A stretch of 64,000 bases of DNA from Sanguibacter suaedae (GCF_016342785.1 NZ_JAEINH010000010.1:24701-88700), one strand, 5' to 3'; shown: positions 43,757-52,753, counted from the first letter of the stretch. The notes: generated from the letters alone by a model not told the origin. Program-made: numbers and translations.

Positions 43757-43862
43757 GGGCTGCGGCATGCGCTCTGTGCTGCGCGTTCGGCGCTCCGCAC
43801 GAGGCGCGCTCGCTGCTCCAGCGACCCGTAGCGCCGCGTCAGGCGGGACCTCGATCCGAGGC

Positions 43863-44357
43863 TCAGACGCCCACGACGTCGCGCAGGGCGTCCCGCACCA
43901 CCGGACCGAGAGGACTGAGCAGCAGCCCGAGCGCGGCGAGGTTCACGACGACCGTCACCCAGAACCGCGACCGGAAGCTCACCTTCGTCGTCTTGTGCCG
44001 CAGCGTCTCCTGGGCGGCGATCGCGCCCGGCCACCCACCGAGGAGCCCGAGGGTCAGCAGCGTCTGCTCCGACGTGCGCCAGCGCCCGGCGCGCGCCGAG
44101 GCCTTGTCTCGCGCGTATGTCAGGAACGTCACGAGGCTCAGGGTGCCGTAGACGGCGGCGACGACCAGGCTGAGGTCCAGCAGGAGGGTCGCGGCCGTCA
44201 GCCCGGCGACGAACAGCGCCACGAGCACCCAGGGTGCGCGGCGCCGCCGAGGCCCACGTTCCGGCGTGCGGCCGGCCGGGCGACCGACATGCGTGCGACG
44301 GCCGGACGGGCGCGGAGCGGAGGGTCGCGAGGTCGACGGTCGCGAGGTGGGTGGCAC
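43863..44357 (-). CDS. DUF1294 family membrane protein
   Basis: A 164-residue protein. A basic N-terminal region with Arg-Pro-Ser repeats (about 1-42) is followed by three or four transmembrane helices. The DUF1294 hallmark is YGTLSLVTFLTYARDKASA, then LGLLGGWPGAIAAQETLRHK and TTKVSFRSRFW. Other family members carry an N-terminal cold-shock domain; here that domain is absent. The GTG start is tentative because the N-terminal region has unusual, low-complexity composition and a later start is possible. The function is unknown. Confidence 0.78.
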   Translation of the reverse strand: MPPTSRPSTSRPSAPRPSGRRTHVGRPAGRTPERGPRRRRAPWVLVALFVAGLTAATLLLDLSLVVAAVYGTLSLVTFLTYARDKASARAGRWRTSEQTLLTLGLLGGWPGAIAAQETLRHKTTKVSFRSRFWVTVVVNLAALGLLLSPLGPVVRDALRDVVGV

Positions 44358-44499
44358 CCGCCGATGCTAGCGGTCTGCGTCGCGACGCTGCGGGCGGCGG
44401 GCCGTGCGGGGGCTCCCGCGTTACTGCCGCAACCTCTCCCTTCGTTCCACAGGTAGTTGCCTAATGGGTATAGGATCGATCGCGGACGAAGAGGTGAAC

Positions 44500-45069
44500 A
44501 TGGTGCACGCAGGGATCACACCGGGCAGGGTCGCGGCCGTCGGGGCCGAGCTGGCCGACGACATCGGGTTCGAGCGCGTCACCGTCGCGGAGGTCGCCCG
44601 CCGCCTCGGGGTGCGCACCCCGAGCCTCTACTCGCACGTCGGGGGCACCGCAGACCTTCGTGCCCGCGTCACGCTCCTCGCTCTCGAGGAGCTCGCCGAC
44701 CGTGCCACCGACGCGGTCGCGGGACGGTCACGAGCGGAAGCGCTCGCCGGCCTCGCGGACGCGTACCGGGATTACGCGCGCGAGCACCCGGGCCGCTTCT
44801 CCGCGAGCTCTGCGGCCCTCGAGCCGTCGACCGCGGCGTCGAGCGCGGGGCCGCGCCACACGCGGCTCATGGAGGCCGTCCTGCGCGGTTACGACCTCGA
44901 TCCCGCCGTGCACGTCCACGCGGTGCGGCTCATCGGGAGCACCGTCCGGGGGTTCATCACGCTCGAGGCGAGCGGCGCGTTCTCCCACAGCGGCCCGGCA
45001 CCGCAGGAGAGCTGGGCGCACGTCATCGGTGCGCTCGACGCCGTCCTCGGCGCCTGGCCCGCCCCGTAG
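44500..45069 (+). CDS. TetR-family transcriptional regulator
   Basis: A 189-residue regulator. The N-terminal HTH is in FERVTVAEVARRLGVRTPSL and YSHVGGTADL, and the ligand-binding domain follows, including LADAYRDYAREHPGRFSASS and GSTVRGFITLEASG, which fits the TetR C-terminal WHG-type group. The ATG has AAGAGG five bases upstream; an in-frame ATG at 44464 is less likely. It precedes the SGNH hydrolase gene by 85 bases on the same strand, so the hydrolase may be its target. The inducer is unknown. Confidence 0.88.
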   Translation: MVHAGITPGRVAAVGAELADDIGFERVTVAEVARRLGVRTPSLYSHVGGTADLRARVTLLALEELADRATDAVAGRSRAEALAGLADAYRDYAREHPGRFSASSAALEPSTAASSAGPRHTRLMEAVLRGYDLDPAVHVHAVRLIGSTVRGFITLEASGAFSHSGPAPQESWAHVIGALDAVLGAWPAP

Positions 45070-45154
45070 CCGCTCGGGCACTCGTGGCTCGGCGCCCCCG
45101 TCGTCACCACTGTCGTCATCACCGTGGCCCGGGACCGGGCAGAGAGAAGGACCC

Positions 45155-46330
45155 ATGACCTCCCCGACCCTGACCAGCGTCCCGGTCGCACCGCTCGTGC
45201 GCGGCGCCGCGGAGCTCGAGCGCACCCCACGCGGGCTGCTCCCGCACCGCCTGCCAGCGTGGGCGAGGGCGCAGTGCGCGGACCCGCAGCTCGCGACGGT
45301 CGAGTCCCAGCCGTCGGGCGTGCGCCTCGTGCTCCGCACCGCGGCCACGGTCCTCGAGGTCGACACCTACCGGCGTCGCGTCGTCTACGCGGGCGTGCCG
45401 CCGCGCCCGGACGGCGTCGTGGACCTCGTCGTCGACGGTGTGCTGACGGCGTCCGCCACCACGTCGGGCGGGACGACGGTCACCGTCGACATGCGCACCG
45501 GAGCCGCCCACGAGGAGGCGGGCGAGGTGTGCACCTCGCGCTTCGAGGGTCTGCCCGGGGGGACCAAGGACGTGGAGGTGTGGTTGCCGCACATCGAGAC
45601 GACCGAGCTCGTCGACCTCCGTGCCGACGCCCCGGTGGCACCCGGGCCGACGGGGGACCGTGCAGTGTGGCTGCACCACGGAAGCTCCGTCAGCCACGGG
45701 TCCAACGCCGCACGGCCCACGGGGACGTGGCCCGCTGTGGCTAGCCGGACGGCCGACGTGGAGCTGGTCAACCTCGGCCTCGGGGGCAGCGCGCTCCTCG
45801 ACCCGTTCGTGGCACGCACCCTGCGCGACGCCCCGGCGGACGTCATCAGCGTGAAGATCGGCATCAACCTGGTGAACGCGGACCTCATGCGGGTCCGCGC
45901 GTTCGGACCCGCGGTGCACGGGTTCCTCGACACGATCCGCGACGGTCACCCCGAGACGCCGCTCCTCGTGGTCTCACCCATCTTCTGTGGCATCCACGAG
46001 GACACCCCAGGTCCGGGGGCGTTCGACACCGACGCCCTCGCCGAGGGCGTCGTCCGCTTCCGCGCCACGGGCGACCCTGGCGAGGTGGTCGCAGGCAAGC
46101 TCACGCTCACCGTGATCCGGGCGGAGCTCGAGCGCATCGTCCGCGAGCGGCAGCCCAGCGACCCGAACCTCCACCACCTCGACGGCCGCGAGCTCTACGG
46201 CCCCGACGACGCCCAGCCGCACCCCCTGCCCGACGCCCTCCACCCCGACGCGGCCACCCACCAGATCATCGGGGAGAGGTTCGCCCGGCTCGCCCTCGGG
46301 GAGGGCGGGCCGCTGACGGTCCGGCGCTGA
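45155..46330 (+). CDS. SGNH/GDSL-type hydrolase
   Basis: A 391-residue protein without a signal peptide. An N-terminal beta-domain (about 40-165) precedes the SGNH hydrolase core. Block I is HGSSVSHGS near residue 180 with the nucleophile Ser, a Gly/Asn block lies in VNLGLGGSALLD, block III Asn in VKIGINLVNAD, and the catalytic Asp-His in DALHPD near 370. The two-domain layout resembles SGNH hydrolases with an N-terminal GxSYxQG-like domain that deacylate carbohydrate or lipid esters. The ATG is preceded by AGAAGGA. The substrate is unknown. Confidence 0.82.
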   Translation: MTSPTLTSVPVAPLVRGAAELERTPRGLLPHRLPAWARAQCADPQLATVESQPSGVRLVLRTAATVLEVDTYRRRVVYAGVPPRPDGVVDLVVDGVLTASATTSGGTTVTVDMRTGAAHEEAGEVCTSRFEGLPGGTKDVEVWLPHIETTELVDLRADAPVAPGPTGDRAVWLHHGSSVSHGSNAARPTGTWPAVASRTADVELVNLGLGGSALLDPFVARTLRDAPADVISVKIGINLVNADLMRVRAFGPAVHGFLDTIRDGHPETPLLVVSPIFCGIHEDTPGPGAFDTDALAEGVVRFRATGDPGEVVAGKLTLTVIRAELERIVRERQPSDPNLHHLDGRELYGPDDAQPHPLPDALHPDAATHQIIGERFARLALGEGGPLTVRR

Positions 46331-46372
46331 GTCCGGTCGCGGACGTGGCGTGGTCCGACAGCGGCGACCGGG

Positions 46373-46445
46373 TGGGCCCCGTGGGGCTCGAACCCACGAC
46401 CCGCGGATTAAAAGTCCGATGCTCTGCCAACTGAGCTAGAGGCCC
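46373..46445 (-). tRNA. tRNA-Lys (TTT)
   Basis: A 73-base cloverleaf. The acceptor GGGCCTC pairs with GGGGCCC, with one G-U. The D-arm is GCTCAGTTGGCAGAGC, the anticodon loop CTTTTAA has TTT, and the T-arm is GTGGGTTCGAGCCCCAC. It stands alone, with TTGTCG and TAGCCT upstream on the minus strand as a possible -35/-10 pair (19-base spacing). Confidence 0.95.
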
Positions 46446-46757
46446 CGGACGTCCCGGTCCGTGACAGGGCGGGACGTCGCCAGGACAGGCTACCCGGGGT
46501 GGGCGGGAGGCCGACAACCCGTCTCTGCGCAGGATCTTCACAATCAGGCGGGAGCGGTGCGGTGCTGCGGATCGGAGCGGGTCGCCCGGCAAGGACGAAC
46601 GCCGCGAACCACCCCCATCGGGCACCTGCGCTTGCGGGCCCCGCCCGGGCTTGGTTCGGTGGAGGGGACCGAATGACTCCTGGGAGGGTTCATCCGGAGG
46701 CGGGCGACCCCCGTCGACGCGATGCCCCGGGAGTGCCCGGCTACGAGAGGAGATCTC
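46446..46757 (+). other. Intergenic region upstream of the HesB-like gene
   Basis: A 312-base gap. Besides the tRNA-Lys promoter (minus strand, near 46489-46520) it holds an inverted repeat TTCGGT-ggagggg-ACCGAA at 46655-46673, about 85 bases before the HesB-like start, which may be an operator. No open frame in it looks coding. Confidence 0.4.
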
Positions 46758-47042
46758 GTGCTTACCCTCACCGATAACGCTCGACAGGCTGTCCAGGACC
46801 TCGCCACGCAGGCGAACCTCCCCGACGACGGTGGGCTGCGCATCGCCGCCGCTGAGGAGAACCCGGGCGACTTCAACCTCGCCCTCGTGACGGAGCACAA
46901 GCCGTCGGACGAGGTCATCGACCTCGGCACCACCAAGGTCTTCGTCGAGGAGACGACCGCCGCGTCGCTCAACGACCTCGCGCTCGACGCCCAGCCCGCG
47001 GGCGAGAGCATCTCGTTCAGCCTGGCTCCGCAGCAGGCCTGA
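46758..47042 (+). CDS. HesB/IscA-like protein lacking all cysteines
   Basis: A 94-residue acidic protein with the outline of the HesB/IscA fold: LTLTDNARQAVQDLATQANL, GGLRIAAAEENPGDFNLALV and TTKVFVEETTAASL. IscA-type iron-sulfur carriers use three conserved Cys residues; none is present here, so cluster binding is unlikely. Such degenerate members are widespread in actinobacteria and their role is unknown. The GTG has GAGAGGAG five bases upstream, a good start signal. It is monocistronic, with a terminator 66 bases after the stop. Confidence 0.8.
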   Translation: MLTLTDNARQAVQDLATQANLPDDGGLRIAAAEENPGDFNLALVTEHKPSDEVIDLGTTKVFVEETTAASLNDLALDAQPAGESISFSLAPQQA

Positions 47043-47107
47043 GCACCACCGGCCGGGCGGCACCATGCGCCCGACCACCGCGACCGCGCTGGTCGCCCGC
47101 AGACACC

Positions 47108-47140
47108 ACCCCGGTCGCCGCAGCACGCGGCGGCCGGGGT
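47108..47140. terminator. Terminator between convergent HesB-like and M50 genes
   Basis: ACCCCGGTCGCCGC pairs with GCGGCGGCCGGGGT over 14 positions with one mismatch and a 5-base loop. Confidence 0.65.
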
Positions 47141-47174
47141 GTCGTCGTCCCCGGACCCTTCCGGGCGGTCGACC

Positions 47175-47906
47175 TCAGAAGCGGGGGAGGTGCTCCACCG
47201 ACCAGGCCCCGATCCACCACGACCCGAGCGCCAGGGCGCCGAGGGTCACCACGAGGAAGACCCCCACCCAGAACAGACCGGGGAACGGGGTGAGCCGGGC
47301 GAGCATGTCCGCGTCCGACGTGCGGGCCCGTCCGTTGCGCCGCTCCGTCTGCAGCTCGAGCACCGGCCGCGGCGCGGCCAGCAGCAGGAACCACGTCACC
47401 AGGTACGACGTGATCGCCTGCCACTCCGTGCTCGCGAACCACGACACGGCACCGAGGACCACGCCGCTCACGAGGATGGACCATAGCCCGAACCAGTTGC
47501 GGATCTGCAGCAGCATGAGTGCCAGCACGAGGATGAGCAGCCACAGCAGCCCCACCGCGTACCCCTGCCGCAGCATGAACGCCGCGCCCAGACCCACGAG
47601 ACCCGGACCGACGTACCCCGCAAGGGCCGTGAGGATCATGCCGAAGCCCCGCGGCTTCCCGGAGGACACGGTGAGGCCCGACGTGTCGGAGTGCAGGCGG
47701 ATGCCCGACAGACGCCGTCCGGTGACAAGTGCCGCGAACGCGTGCGCCCCCTCGTGCGCGATGGTCACCACGTGCCGGGAGACGCGCCAGGTCGGCCGGT
47801 ACAGCACCACGGCGAGGGCCACGAGGCCCGTGACCCACACGACCCACTGCTCCGGGGGTGCCAGCTGCGCGGATGCGCGCGACCAGATCTCTGCGAGGAA
47901 GTCCAT
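47175..47906 (-). CDS. M50-family membrane metallopeptidase
   Basis: A 243-residue integral membrane protein with five or six transmembrane segments. The metal-binding motif HEGAHA (H51, E52, H55) lies near the start of the second helix, and a second motif region GLVGLGAAF lies deeper in the membrane. This is the M50B peptidase group of actinobacteria, related to site-2 proteases that cleave membrane-bound regulators. No partner anti-sigma gene is nearby. The ATG is the first codon of a strong hydrophobic N-terminus. Confidence 0.82.
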   Translation of the reverse strand: MDFLAEIWSRASAQLAPPEQWVVWVTGLVALAVVLYRPTWRVSRHVVTIAHEGAHAFAALVTGRRLSGIRLHSDTSGLTVSSGKPRGFGMILTALAGYVGPGLVGLGAAFMLRQGYAVGLLWLLILVLALMLLQIRNWFGLWSILVSGVVLGAVSWFASTEWQAITSYLVTWFLLLAAPRPVLELQTERRNGRARTSDADMLARLTPFPGLFWVGVFLVVTLGALALGSWWIGAWSVEHLPRF

Positions 47907-48092
47907 GGCCGTATTCGACCACACGGGCCTGCGCGTCCACGGGCGTCGACCGGGCCGTGGGAGTCGAGGGTCACACGGCGCTCCCCGACCGCCCACGGAG
48001 CAGCCATGAGAGACTGACGGACAGGAAGCGCGCAGGTCGCGCACCGAGCGTCGAGGGATTTCGCCCGACGGCGCAGAGAGATAAGGCAACCC

Positions 48093-49688
48093 TTGACGAA
48101 CACGCAGCGCTCCGGCGCGCCCTCGACCACCCCCACCACGAACGCCACGCAGGCGTCGTTCTCCGACTTCGCGATCCCCACGGCGCTCATCACGCACCTG
48201 GCCGCCGGCGGTATCGACAGCCCCTTCCCCATCCAGACCGCGACCCTCCCCGACACCCTCGCAGGACGCGACGTCCTCGGGCGCGGGCGGACCGGCTCCG
48301 GCAAGACCCTCGCGTTCTCCCTCCCCATGGTCACGCGCCTCGCGGCAGGCGGCGCACGCCGTCGCCCCAGCCGCCCCCGCGGCCTCGTGCTGTGCCCCAC
48401 GCGTGAGCTCGCCAACCAGATCAACGCGACCATGGAGCCCCTCGCGACGCTCCTCGGCCTCAAGACCACCGTGATCTTCGGCGGCGTCGCGCAGTCCCGC
48501 CAGGTCAACGCCCTCCAGGGCGGCGTCGACATCGTCATCGCGTGCCCCGGCCGCCTCGAGGACCTCATGGGCCAGCGGCTCATCTCCCTCGACGACGTCG
48601 AGATCACCGTCCTCGACGAGGCCGACCACATGGCCGACCTCGGGTTCCTGCCCGGCGTGAAGCGCATCATGGACCGCACGCCCGCCAAGGGCCAGCGCCT
48701 GCTGTTCTCCGCGACGCTCGACAAGGGCGTCGACCAGCTGGTCAAGCGCTACATGGACGCCCCCACGAGCCACTCCGTCGACAGCGTCGAGTCGCCCGTC
48801 GCCGCGATGATCCACCACGTGTTCGAGGTCGCCGACGTCGCCGCCAAGCGTGACGTCGTCAAGGAGCTCGCGTCCGGGCTGGGCCGCCGCGTCCTGTTCA
48901 CGCGTACCAAGCACCAGGCGAAGAAGCTCGCCAAGCAGCTCACCGCCGACGGCGTGCCCGCGGTCGACCTCCACGGGAACCTCGGCCAGGGAGCGCGCGA
49001 GCGCAACCTCGCCGCGTTCTCGTCCGGCTCCGTCAAGGTGCTCGTCGCCACCGACATCGCCGCCCGCGGCATCCACGTCGACGAGGTCGACCTCGTGGTC
49101 CACGTGGACCCGCCCGCCGAGCACAAGGCGTACCTGCACCGCTCCGGCCGCACGGCGCGGGCCGGGTCCGGTGGTGACGTCGTGACGATCATGCTCCCCG
49201 AGCAGCGCGGCGACGTCCGCGACCTCACGCGCCTGGCGAAGATCAACGCCAAGCCCGTGAAGGTCACCCCCGGCGACGAGGCCGTCTCGCGGCTCGTCGG
49301 CGAGGTCGCCGAGTACGTCACGCCGCAGCCCGTCCAGGAGCAGCCCGTCCAGCGTGCTGGCGGCGGTGGCGGCCGTGGTCGTGGCCGCTCCGGTGGCGGT
49401 GCCGGGAGCGGCTCCGGCCGTTCGGGTGGCGGCGCGACCAGCGGCTCCGGGCGTTCCGGTGGTGGCGAGCGCGGTACGTCCGCGCGCACGTCGACCGGTG
49501 GCTCGTCCTCCCGTGCCGGGTCCGGCCGGTCCTCGTCCGCCCGCGGTGCAGGGTCGGCCCGCGGCGGAGTGAAGTACTCCACGAGCACGCCGGGTTCCGG
49601 GTCGTCGGTCGGTGAGCGCAGCGGTGCCGCCGGTGGCGGACGCAGCAGCAACCCGCGCGGCCGTCGCCGCGCCGCAGGCCAGGCGTGA
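48093..49688 (+). CDS. DEAD-box ATP-dependent RNA helicase with Gly/Ser/Arg-rich tail
   Basis: A 531-residue protein. The conserved DEAD-box motifs are present in order: Q-motif FSDF...PFPIQ, motif I GRTGSGKT, CPTRELANQ, DEAD in VLDEADHM, SAT in LFSATL, then VATDIAARGIHVD and HRSGRTARAG. The last 115 residues are a low-complexity tail of repeated GRSGGG-type units that probably bind RNA. It would remodel RNA, for example in cold adaptation or decay. The start is TTG with AAGG upstream. A 186-base leader and a perfect terminator flank it. Confidence 0.93.
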   Translation: MTNTQRSGAPSTTPTTNATQASFSDFAIPTALITHLAAGGIDSPFPIQTATLPDTLAGRDVLGRGRTGSGKTLAFSLPMVTRLAAGGARRRPSRPRGLVLCPTRELANQINATMEPLATLLGLKTTVIFGGVAQSRQVNALQGGVDIVIACPGRLEDLMGQRLISLDDVEITVLDEADHMADLGFLPGVKRIMDRTPAKGQRLLFSATLDKGVDQLVKRYMDAPTSHSVDSVESPVAAMIHHVFEVADVAAKRDVVKELASGLGRRVLFTRTKHQAKKLAKQLTADGVPAVDLHGNLGQGARERNLAAFSSGSVKVLVATDIAARGIHVDEVDLVVHVDPPAEHKAYLHRSGRTARAGSGGDVVTIMLPEQRGDVRDLTRLAKINAKPVKVTPGDEAVSRLVGEVAEYVTPQPVQEQPVQRAGGGGGRGRGRSGGGAGSGSGRSGGGATSGSGRSGGGERGTSARTSTGGSSSRAGSGRSSSARGAGSARGGVKYSTSTPGSGSSVGERSGAAGGGRSSNPRGRRRAAGQA

Positions 49689-49725
49689 CCACCCCGTAGT
49701 CCAGCAGCGCAGCACCACGTAAGGT

Positions 49726-49763
49726 CGACAGGGCCCACCGGAAGCATCCGGTGGGCCCTGTCG
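49726..49763 (+). terminator. Terminator after the RNA helicase gene
   Basis: CGACAGGGCCCACCGG pairs perfectly with CCGGTGGGCCCTGTCG across a 6-base AAGCAT loop, followed by TTGTCCC. It lies 38 bases after the stop and 66 before msrB. Confidence 0.88.
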
Positions 49764-49829
49764 TTGTCCCAGGAGACCCCCGCCGACGAGACACCAGCGA
49801 GCGCACACCGTTCGTGGAGAGGACCAGCC

Positions 49830-50234
49830 ATGGCCTACGAGATCGAGAAGACACCCGAGGACTGGCGTGCTGAGCTCAGCCCCGAGGAGTTCGCCGTGCT
49901 GCGCCAGGCCGGCACCGAACGTCCAGGGACGGGCGAGCTCCTCCACGAGAACCGGGAGGGCGTCTACCGCTGCCGGGCGTGCAGCAACGAGCTCTTCCGG
50001 TCCGACACGAAGTTCGACGCCCACTGCGGCTGGCCCAGCTTCTTCGCGCCCCAGGAGTCCGACGCCGTCGAGCTCATCGAGGACCGTACCCTCGGCATGC
50101 TCCGCACCGAGGTGCGGTGCGCCCGGTGCGGGTCGCACCTGGGTCACGTCTTCGACGACGCCCCGCAGACCCCCACGGGAGACCGGTACTGCATGAACTC
50201 GATCTCCCTGACCTTCGAGGACATGAGCTCCTGA
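49830..50234 (+). CDS. msrB: Peptide methionine-R-sulfoxide reductase
   Basis: A 134-residue MsrB. Zinc cysteines are in YRCRACSN and RCARCGSH, the [10 protein letters not shown] segment is conserved, and the catalytic Cys lies in RYCMNS. A resolving Cys may be the one in HCGW. It repairs oxidised methionine (R form) in proteins with thioredoxin. The length is typical of stand-alone MsrB. The ATG has GAGAGGA upstream. Confidence 0.94.
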   Translation: MAYEIEKTPEDWRAELSPEEFAVLRQAGTERPGTGELLHENREGVYRCRACSNELFRSDTKFDAHCGWPSFFAPQESDAVELIEDRTLGMLRTEVRCARCGSHLGHVFDDAPQTPTGDRYCMNSISLTFEDMSS

Positions 50235-50310
50235 CCCCGCGCGCTACCTGACCTCGGGTGCCTGGCACCTGACCCCGCGCCCAGGTCCCCTACCCTGACC
50301 CGGGCGCGAC

Positions 50311-50382
50311 CGACGGGGCGTGCTCTTGTGGACGGGGCGTGCGCTCAAGGCGCCGCATCGTCCACGAGAGCACGCCCCGTCG
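50311..50382. repeat. Dispersed palindromic repeat, family B, copy 3
   Basis: A near-perfect palindrome. The left arm CGACGGGGCGTGCTCTTGTG, then GACGGGGCG, is the complement of CGTCCACGAGAGCACGCCCC followed by GTCG. It lies between convergent msrB and the DHA2 transporter genes, 76 bases after the msrB stop, where it could also terminate transcription. Confidence 0.75.
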
Positions 50383-50407
50383 GGCTGTGCGGAGGGTTGA
50401 GGTGGGG

Positions 50408-52126
50408 TCAGCGGGAAGAGGGGCGCCCGTCGATCGCGGCCGCCGTGCCCGGGGCGAAGCCGGTGACGGCTGCGGCGTCGGGGACGTCGTCGGCGGTGCT
50501 GGCCCCGTCCATGTCCTCGATGCGTTGCTGCACACCCGACTTGAGGCCCAGCGGCACCTCCTCGAGGAAGAGGATCGCGACGAGGGCGACGACCGCGATG
50601 GGTGCGGCGACGAGGAAGATGTCCGCGACACCGGCGCCGTAGGCGCTCTCCACCACGTCGCGCAGGGCGGGCGGCAGGGCGTTGACGTCGGGGATGGACG
50701 TGCCCGTCCCCTGCCCGGCCGGGATGCCGGCGGCAGCGAGGCCGCTCGCCATCTCGGAGGCGATGCGTGACCCGAGGACCGCCCCGAGGACCGACACGCC
50801 GACCGCGCCGCCCAGGGACCGGAAGAACGCCACCGTCGACGTCCCGGCGCCCATCTCGCTCACCGCGAGGGTGTTCTGCGTCGCGAGCACGAGGTTCTGC
50901 ATGAGCATGCCCACCCCGGCACCGAGGACGAAGAGGTACACCCCGATGAGGACCATGCTCGTGTGGTAGTCGATGGTGCCCATGAGCGCGAGGCCCACGG
51001 TGAGCGCGACGGCGCCCGTGACCATGAACTTCTTGTACCGCCCGGAGCGGGAGATGAGCTGTCCGCTGACGGTGGACGCCAGGAACTGGCCCACGATCAT
51101 GGGGATGGTCAAGAGGCCGGACATGGTCGCCGACTTGCCGCGAGCCACCTGCATGTACTGGCTGAGGAACACCGCGGTGCCGAACATCGCGACCCCCACC
51201 GCGACGCTGGCGATCACGGTGAGGACGAGGGTGCGGTTGCGGAACAGGCTCAGCGGGATGATCGGGGCCTCCACGCGAGCCTCGACCCGCACGGCCACGG
51301 CGAGCACGACGACGGACCCGACCACCATCGCGGCCGTCTGCCACGACATCCAGTCGAACTGGTTGCCGGCGAACGTCACCCACAGCAGGAGTCCGGAGAT
51401 CCCCGCCGAGAGCAGGGCCGCGCCCCAGTAGTCGAGACGGACCTGCCGCTTGGGCATGGGCGGCAGGCGCAGGGTGCGCTGGAGGACGACGATGGCGGCG
51501 ACGGCGAACGGGACGCCGACGAAGAAGTTCCAGCGCCACCCGACGCTGTCGGTGAGGGCCCCGCCGAGGAGCGGCCCGCCGATCATCCCGACGGCCATGA
51601 CGGCACCCATGAAGCCCATGTACTTGCCGCGCTCGCGGGGCGAGATGATGTCGGCGACGAGGACCGTGGCGAGGGAGATGAGCCCACCGGCACCGATGCC
51701 CTGGAAGGCGCGGAACGTGATGAGGGTCCCCGTGCCCTGGGCGAAGCCCGCGAGGGCCGACGACACGACGGTGATGACGAGCGCGACCTGCACGAGCGTC
51801 TTGCGGTCCGTGAGGTCCGCGAGCTTGCCCCAGATGGGCGTGCTGATCGTCGTGGTGAGGAGGGTCGCGGTGACGACCCAGGTGAACGCCGACTGGGACC
51901 CGTCGAGGTCCGCGATGATGCGCGGCAGCGACGACGAGACGATGGACGTGGCGAGCACCGAGACGAACATGCCCATGAGGATCCCGCTGAGGGCCTCGAG
52001 GACCTGGCGGTGCGTCATCCGGGCCGGCTCGCCCGGGACGTGCTGAGCGGGTGGCGAGTCGGCGGCGCCGGGGGCGCTGGTTGAGGTCGTCACGTCGGTT
52101 GTGCTCGGTGGTGTGGAGGGTGTCAC
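50408..52126 (-). CDS. MFS drug:H+ antiporter (DHA2, 14-helix type)
   Basis: A 572-residue transporter with 14 predicted transmembrane helices. It has a hydrophilic N-terminus, then SGILMGMFVSVLATSIVSSS, PRIIADLDGSQSAFTWVVTA, the loop motif WGKLADLTDRK between helices 2 and 3, and motif C-like GPLLGGALTD. This is the DHA2 family that exports drugs or other small molecules. The GTG overlaps the MarR stop (GTGA), so the two are coupled and MarR probably represses it. The substrate is unknown. Confidence 0.9.
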   Translation of the reverse strand: MTPSTPPSTTDVTTSTSAPGAADSPPAQHVPGEPARMTHRQVLEALSGILMGMFVSVLATSIVSSSLPRIIADLDGSQSAFTWVVTATLLTTTISTPIWGKLADLTDRKTLVQVALVITVVSSALAGFAQGTGTLITFRAFQGIGAGGLISLATVLVADIISPRERGKYMGFMGAVMAVGMIGGPLLGGALTDSVGWRWNFFVGVPFAVAAIVVLQRTLRLPPMPKRQVRLDYWGAALLSAGISGLLLWVTFAGNQFDWMSWQTAAMVVGSVVVLAVAVRVEARVEAPIIPLSLFRNRTLVLTVIASVAVGVAMFGTAVFLSQYMQVARGKSATMSGLLTIPMIVGQFLASTVSGQLISRSGRYKKFMVTGAVALTVGLALMGTIDYHTSMVLIGVYLFVLGAGVGMLMQNLVLATQNTLAVSEMGAGTSTVAFFRSLGGAVGVSVLGAVLGSRIASEMASGLAAAGIPAGQGTGTSIPDVNALPPALRDVVESAYGAGVADIFLVAAPIAVVALVAILFLEEVPLGLKSGVQQRIEDMDGASTADDVPDAAAVTGFAPGTAAAIDGRPSSR

Positions 52127-52602
52127 GCGTGGTCCTTCGTGGGTTGCTGGGTGGTGCGGTCCACGTCGTCGTGGTGCTCGGTGATGGAGCGCGCGAGCGC
52201 GCTCATGTGTGCGGCGGCGACGGTGAGCTCGTCGGGGTCCCACCCGTCGAACACCTCGGTGACGGTGGCGACGAGGCGGTCGCGGATCGCGTCGGCCATG
52301 GCCGTGCCGGCGTCGGTGAGCTCGACCGTGCGGGCGCGGCGGTCGCCGTCGCCGACGGTGCGCCGCAGGAGTCCGGCATCGACGAGGGTGCTCACCTGGC
52401 GGGAGGCGACGGACAGGTCGACGCGCAGCGCCTGGGCGAGGCACCCGACCTGCACGGCGCCCTCGCGCCGCAGGATGCGCACGATGCCGATGCCGGCGCG
52501 GGGGAGGTCGAGCGACCGGGCGAGCTGGGCCCCGATCTGGCGCTGGGCGCGCCCGAAGTCCTCCATCGCGCGAGCCACCTGGTAGGCCACGTCCTCGTTC
52601 AT
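52123..52602 (-). CDS. MarR-family transcriptional regulator
   Basis: A 159-residue regulator with the winged helix: GIGIVRILRREGAVQVGCLA, QALRVDLSVASRQVSTLVDA and the wing LLRRTVGDGDRRARTVELTDA, which is the conserved DRR wing motif. Paired helices at both ends form the dimer interface. No redox-sensing Cys other than the one in QVGCLA is present. The ATG has GAAGAGAG upstream. It is coupled to the DHA2 exporter, a common efflux pair. Confidence 0.9.
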   Translation of the reverse strand: MNEDVAYQVARAMEDFGRAQRQIGAQLARSLDLPRAGIGIVRILRREGAVQVGCLAQALRVDLSVASRQVSTLVDAGLLRRTVGDGDRRARTVELTDAGTAMADAIRDRLVATVTEVFDGWDPDELTVAAAHMSALARSITEHHDDVDRTTQQPTKDHA

Positions 52603-52633
52603 GTCGCTCTCTTCCTGACGGTCCGTCCTCTCC

Positions 52634-52662
52634 ACCCTAAGCGGTTGCTTGCCGAATGCAAC
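52634..52662 (-). promoter_or_regulatory. marR promoter with overlapping operator
   Basis: On the minus strand TTGCAT and TAGGGT, spaced by 16 bases, form a likely promoter about 35 bases upstream of the start codon. The inverted repeat GGTTGC...GCAAC (plus strand 52644-52662) overlaps the -35 box, as expected for MarR autorepression. Confidence 0.55.
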
Positions 52663-52703
52663 TACCTGGGCGTGTGAGTGTGGCCACGGAAGGTCGAACG
52701 TGC

Positions 52704-52753
52704 GACGGAGGGGTGGGGGGGCGCCCCCCCCCCCCCCCCCCCCCCCCTCCGTC
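52704..52753 (-). terminator. Hairpin with a run of 24 C between transporter and marR
   Basis: GACGGAGG (52704-52711) pairs with CCTCCGTC (52746-52753), and the G tract 52715-52721 can pair within a run of 24 consecutive C (52724-52747). On the minus strand it follows the sugar transporter. The run length is likely unstable or imprecisely sequenced. Confidence 0.55.
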
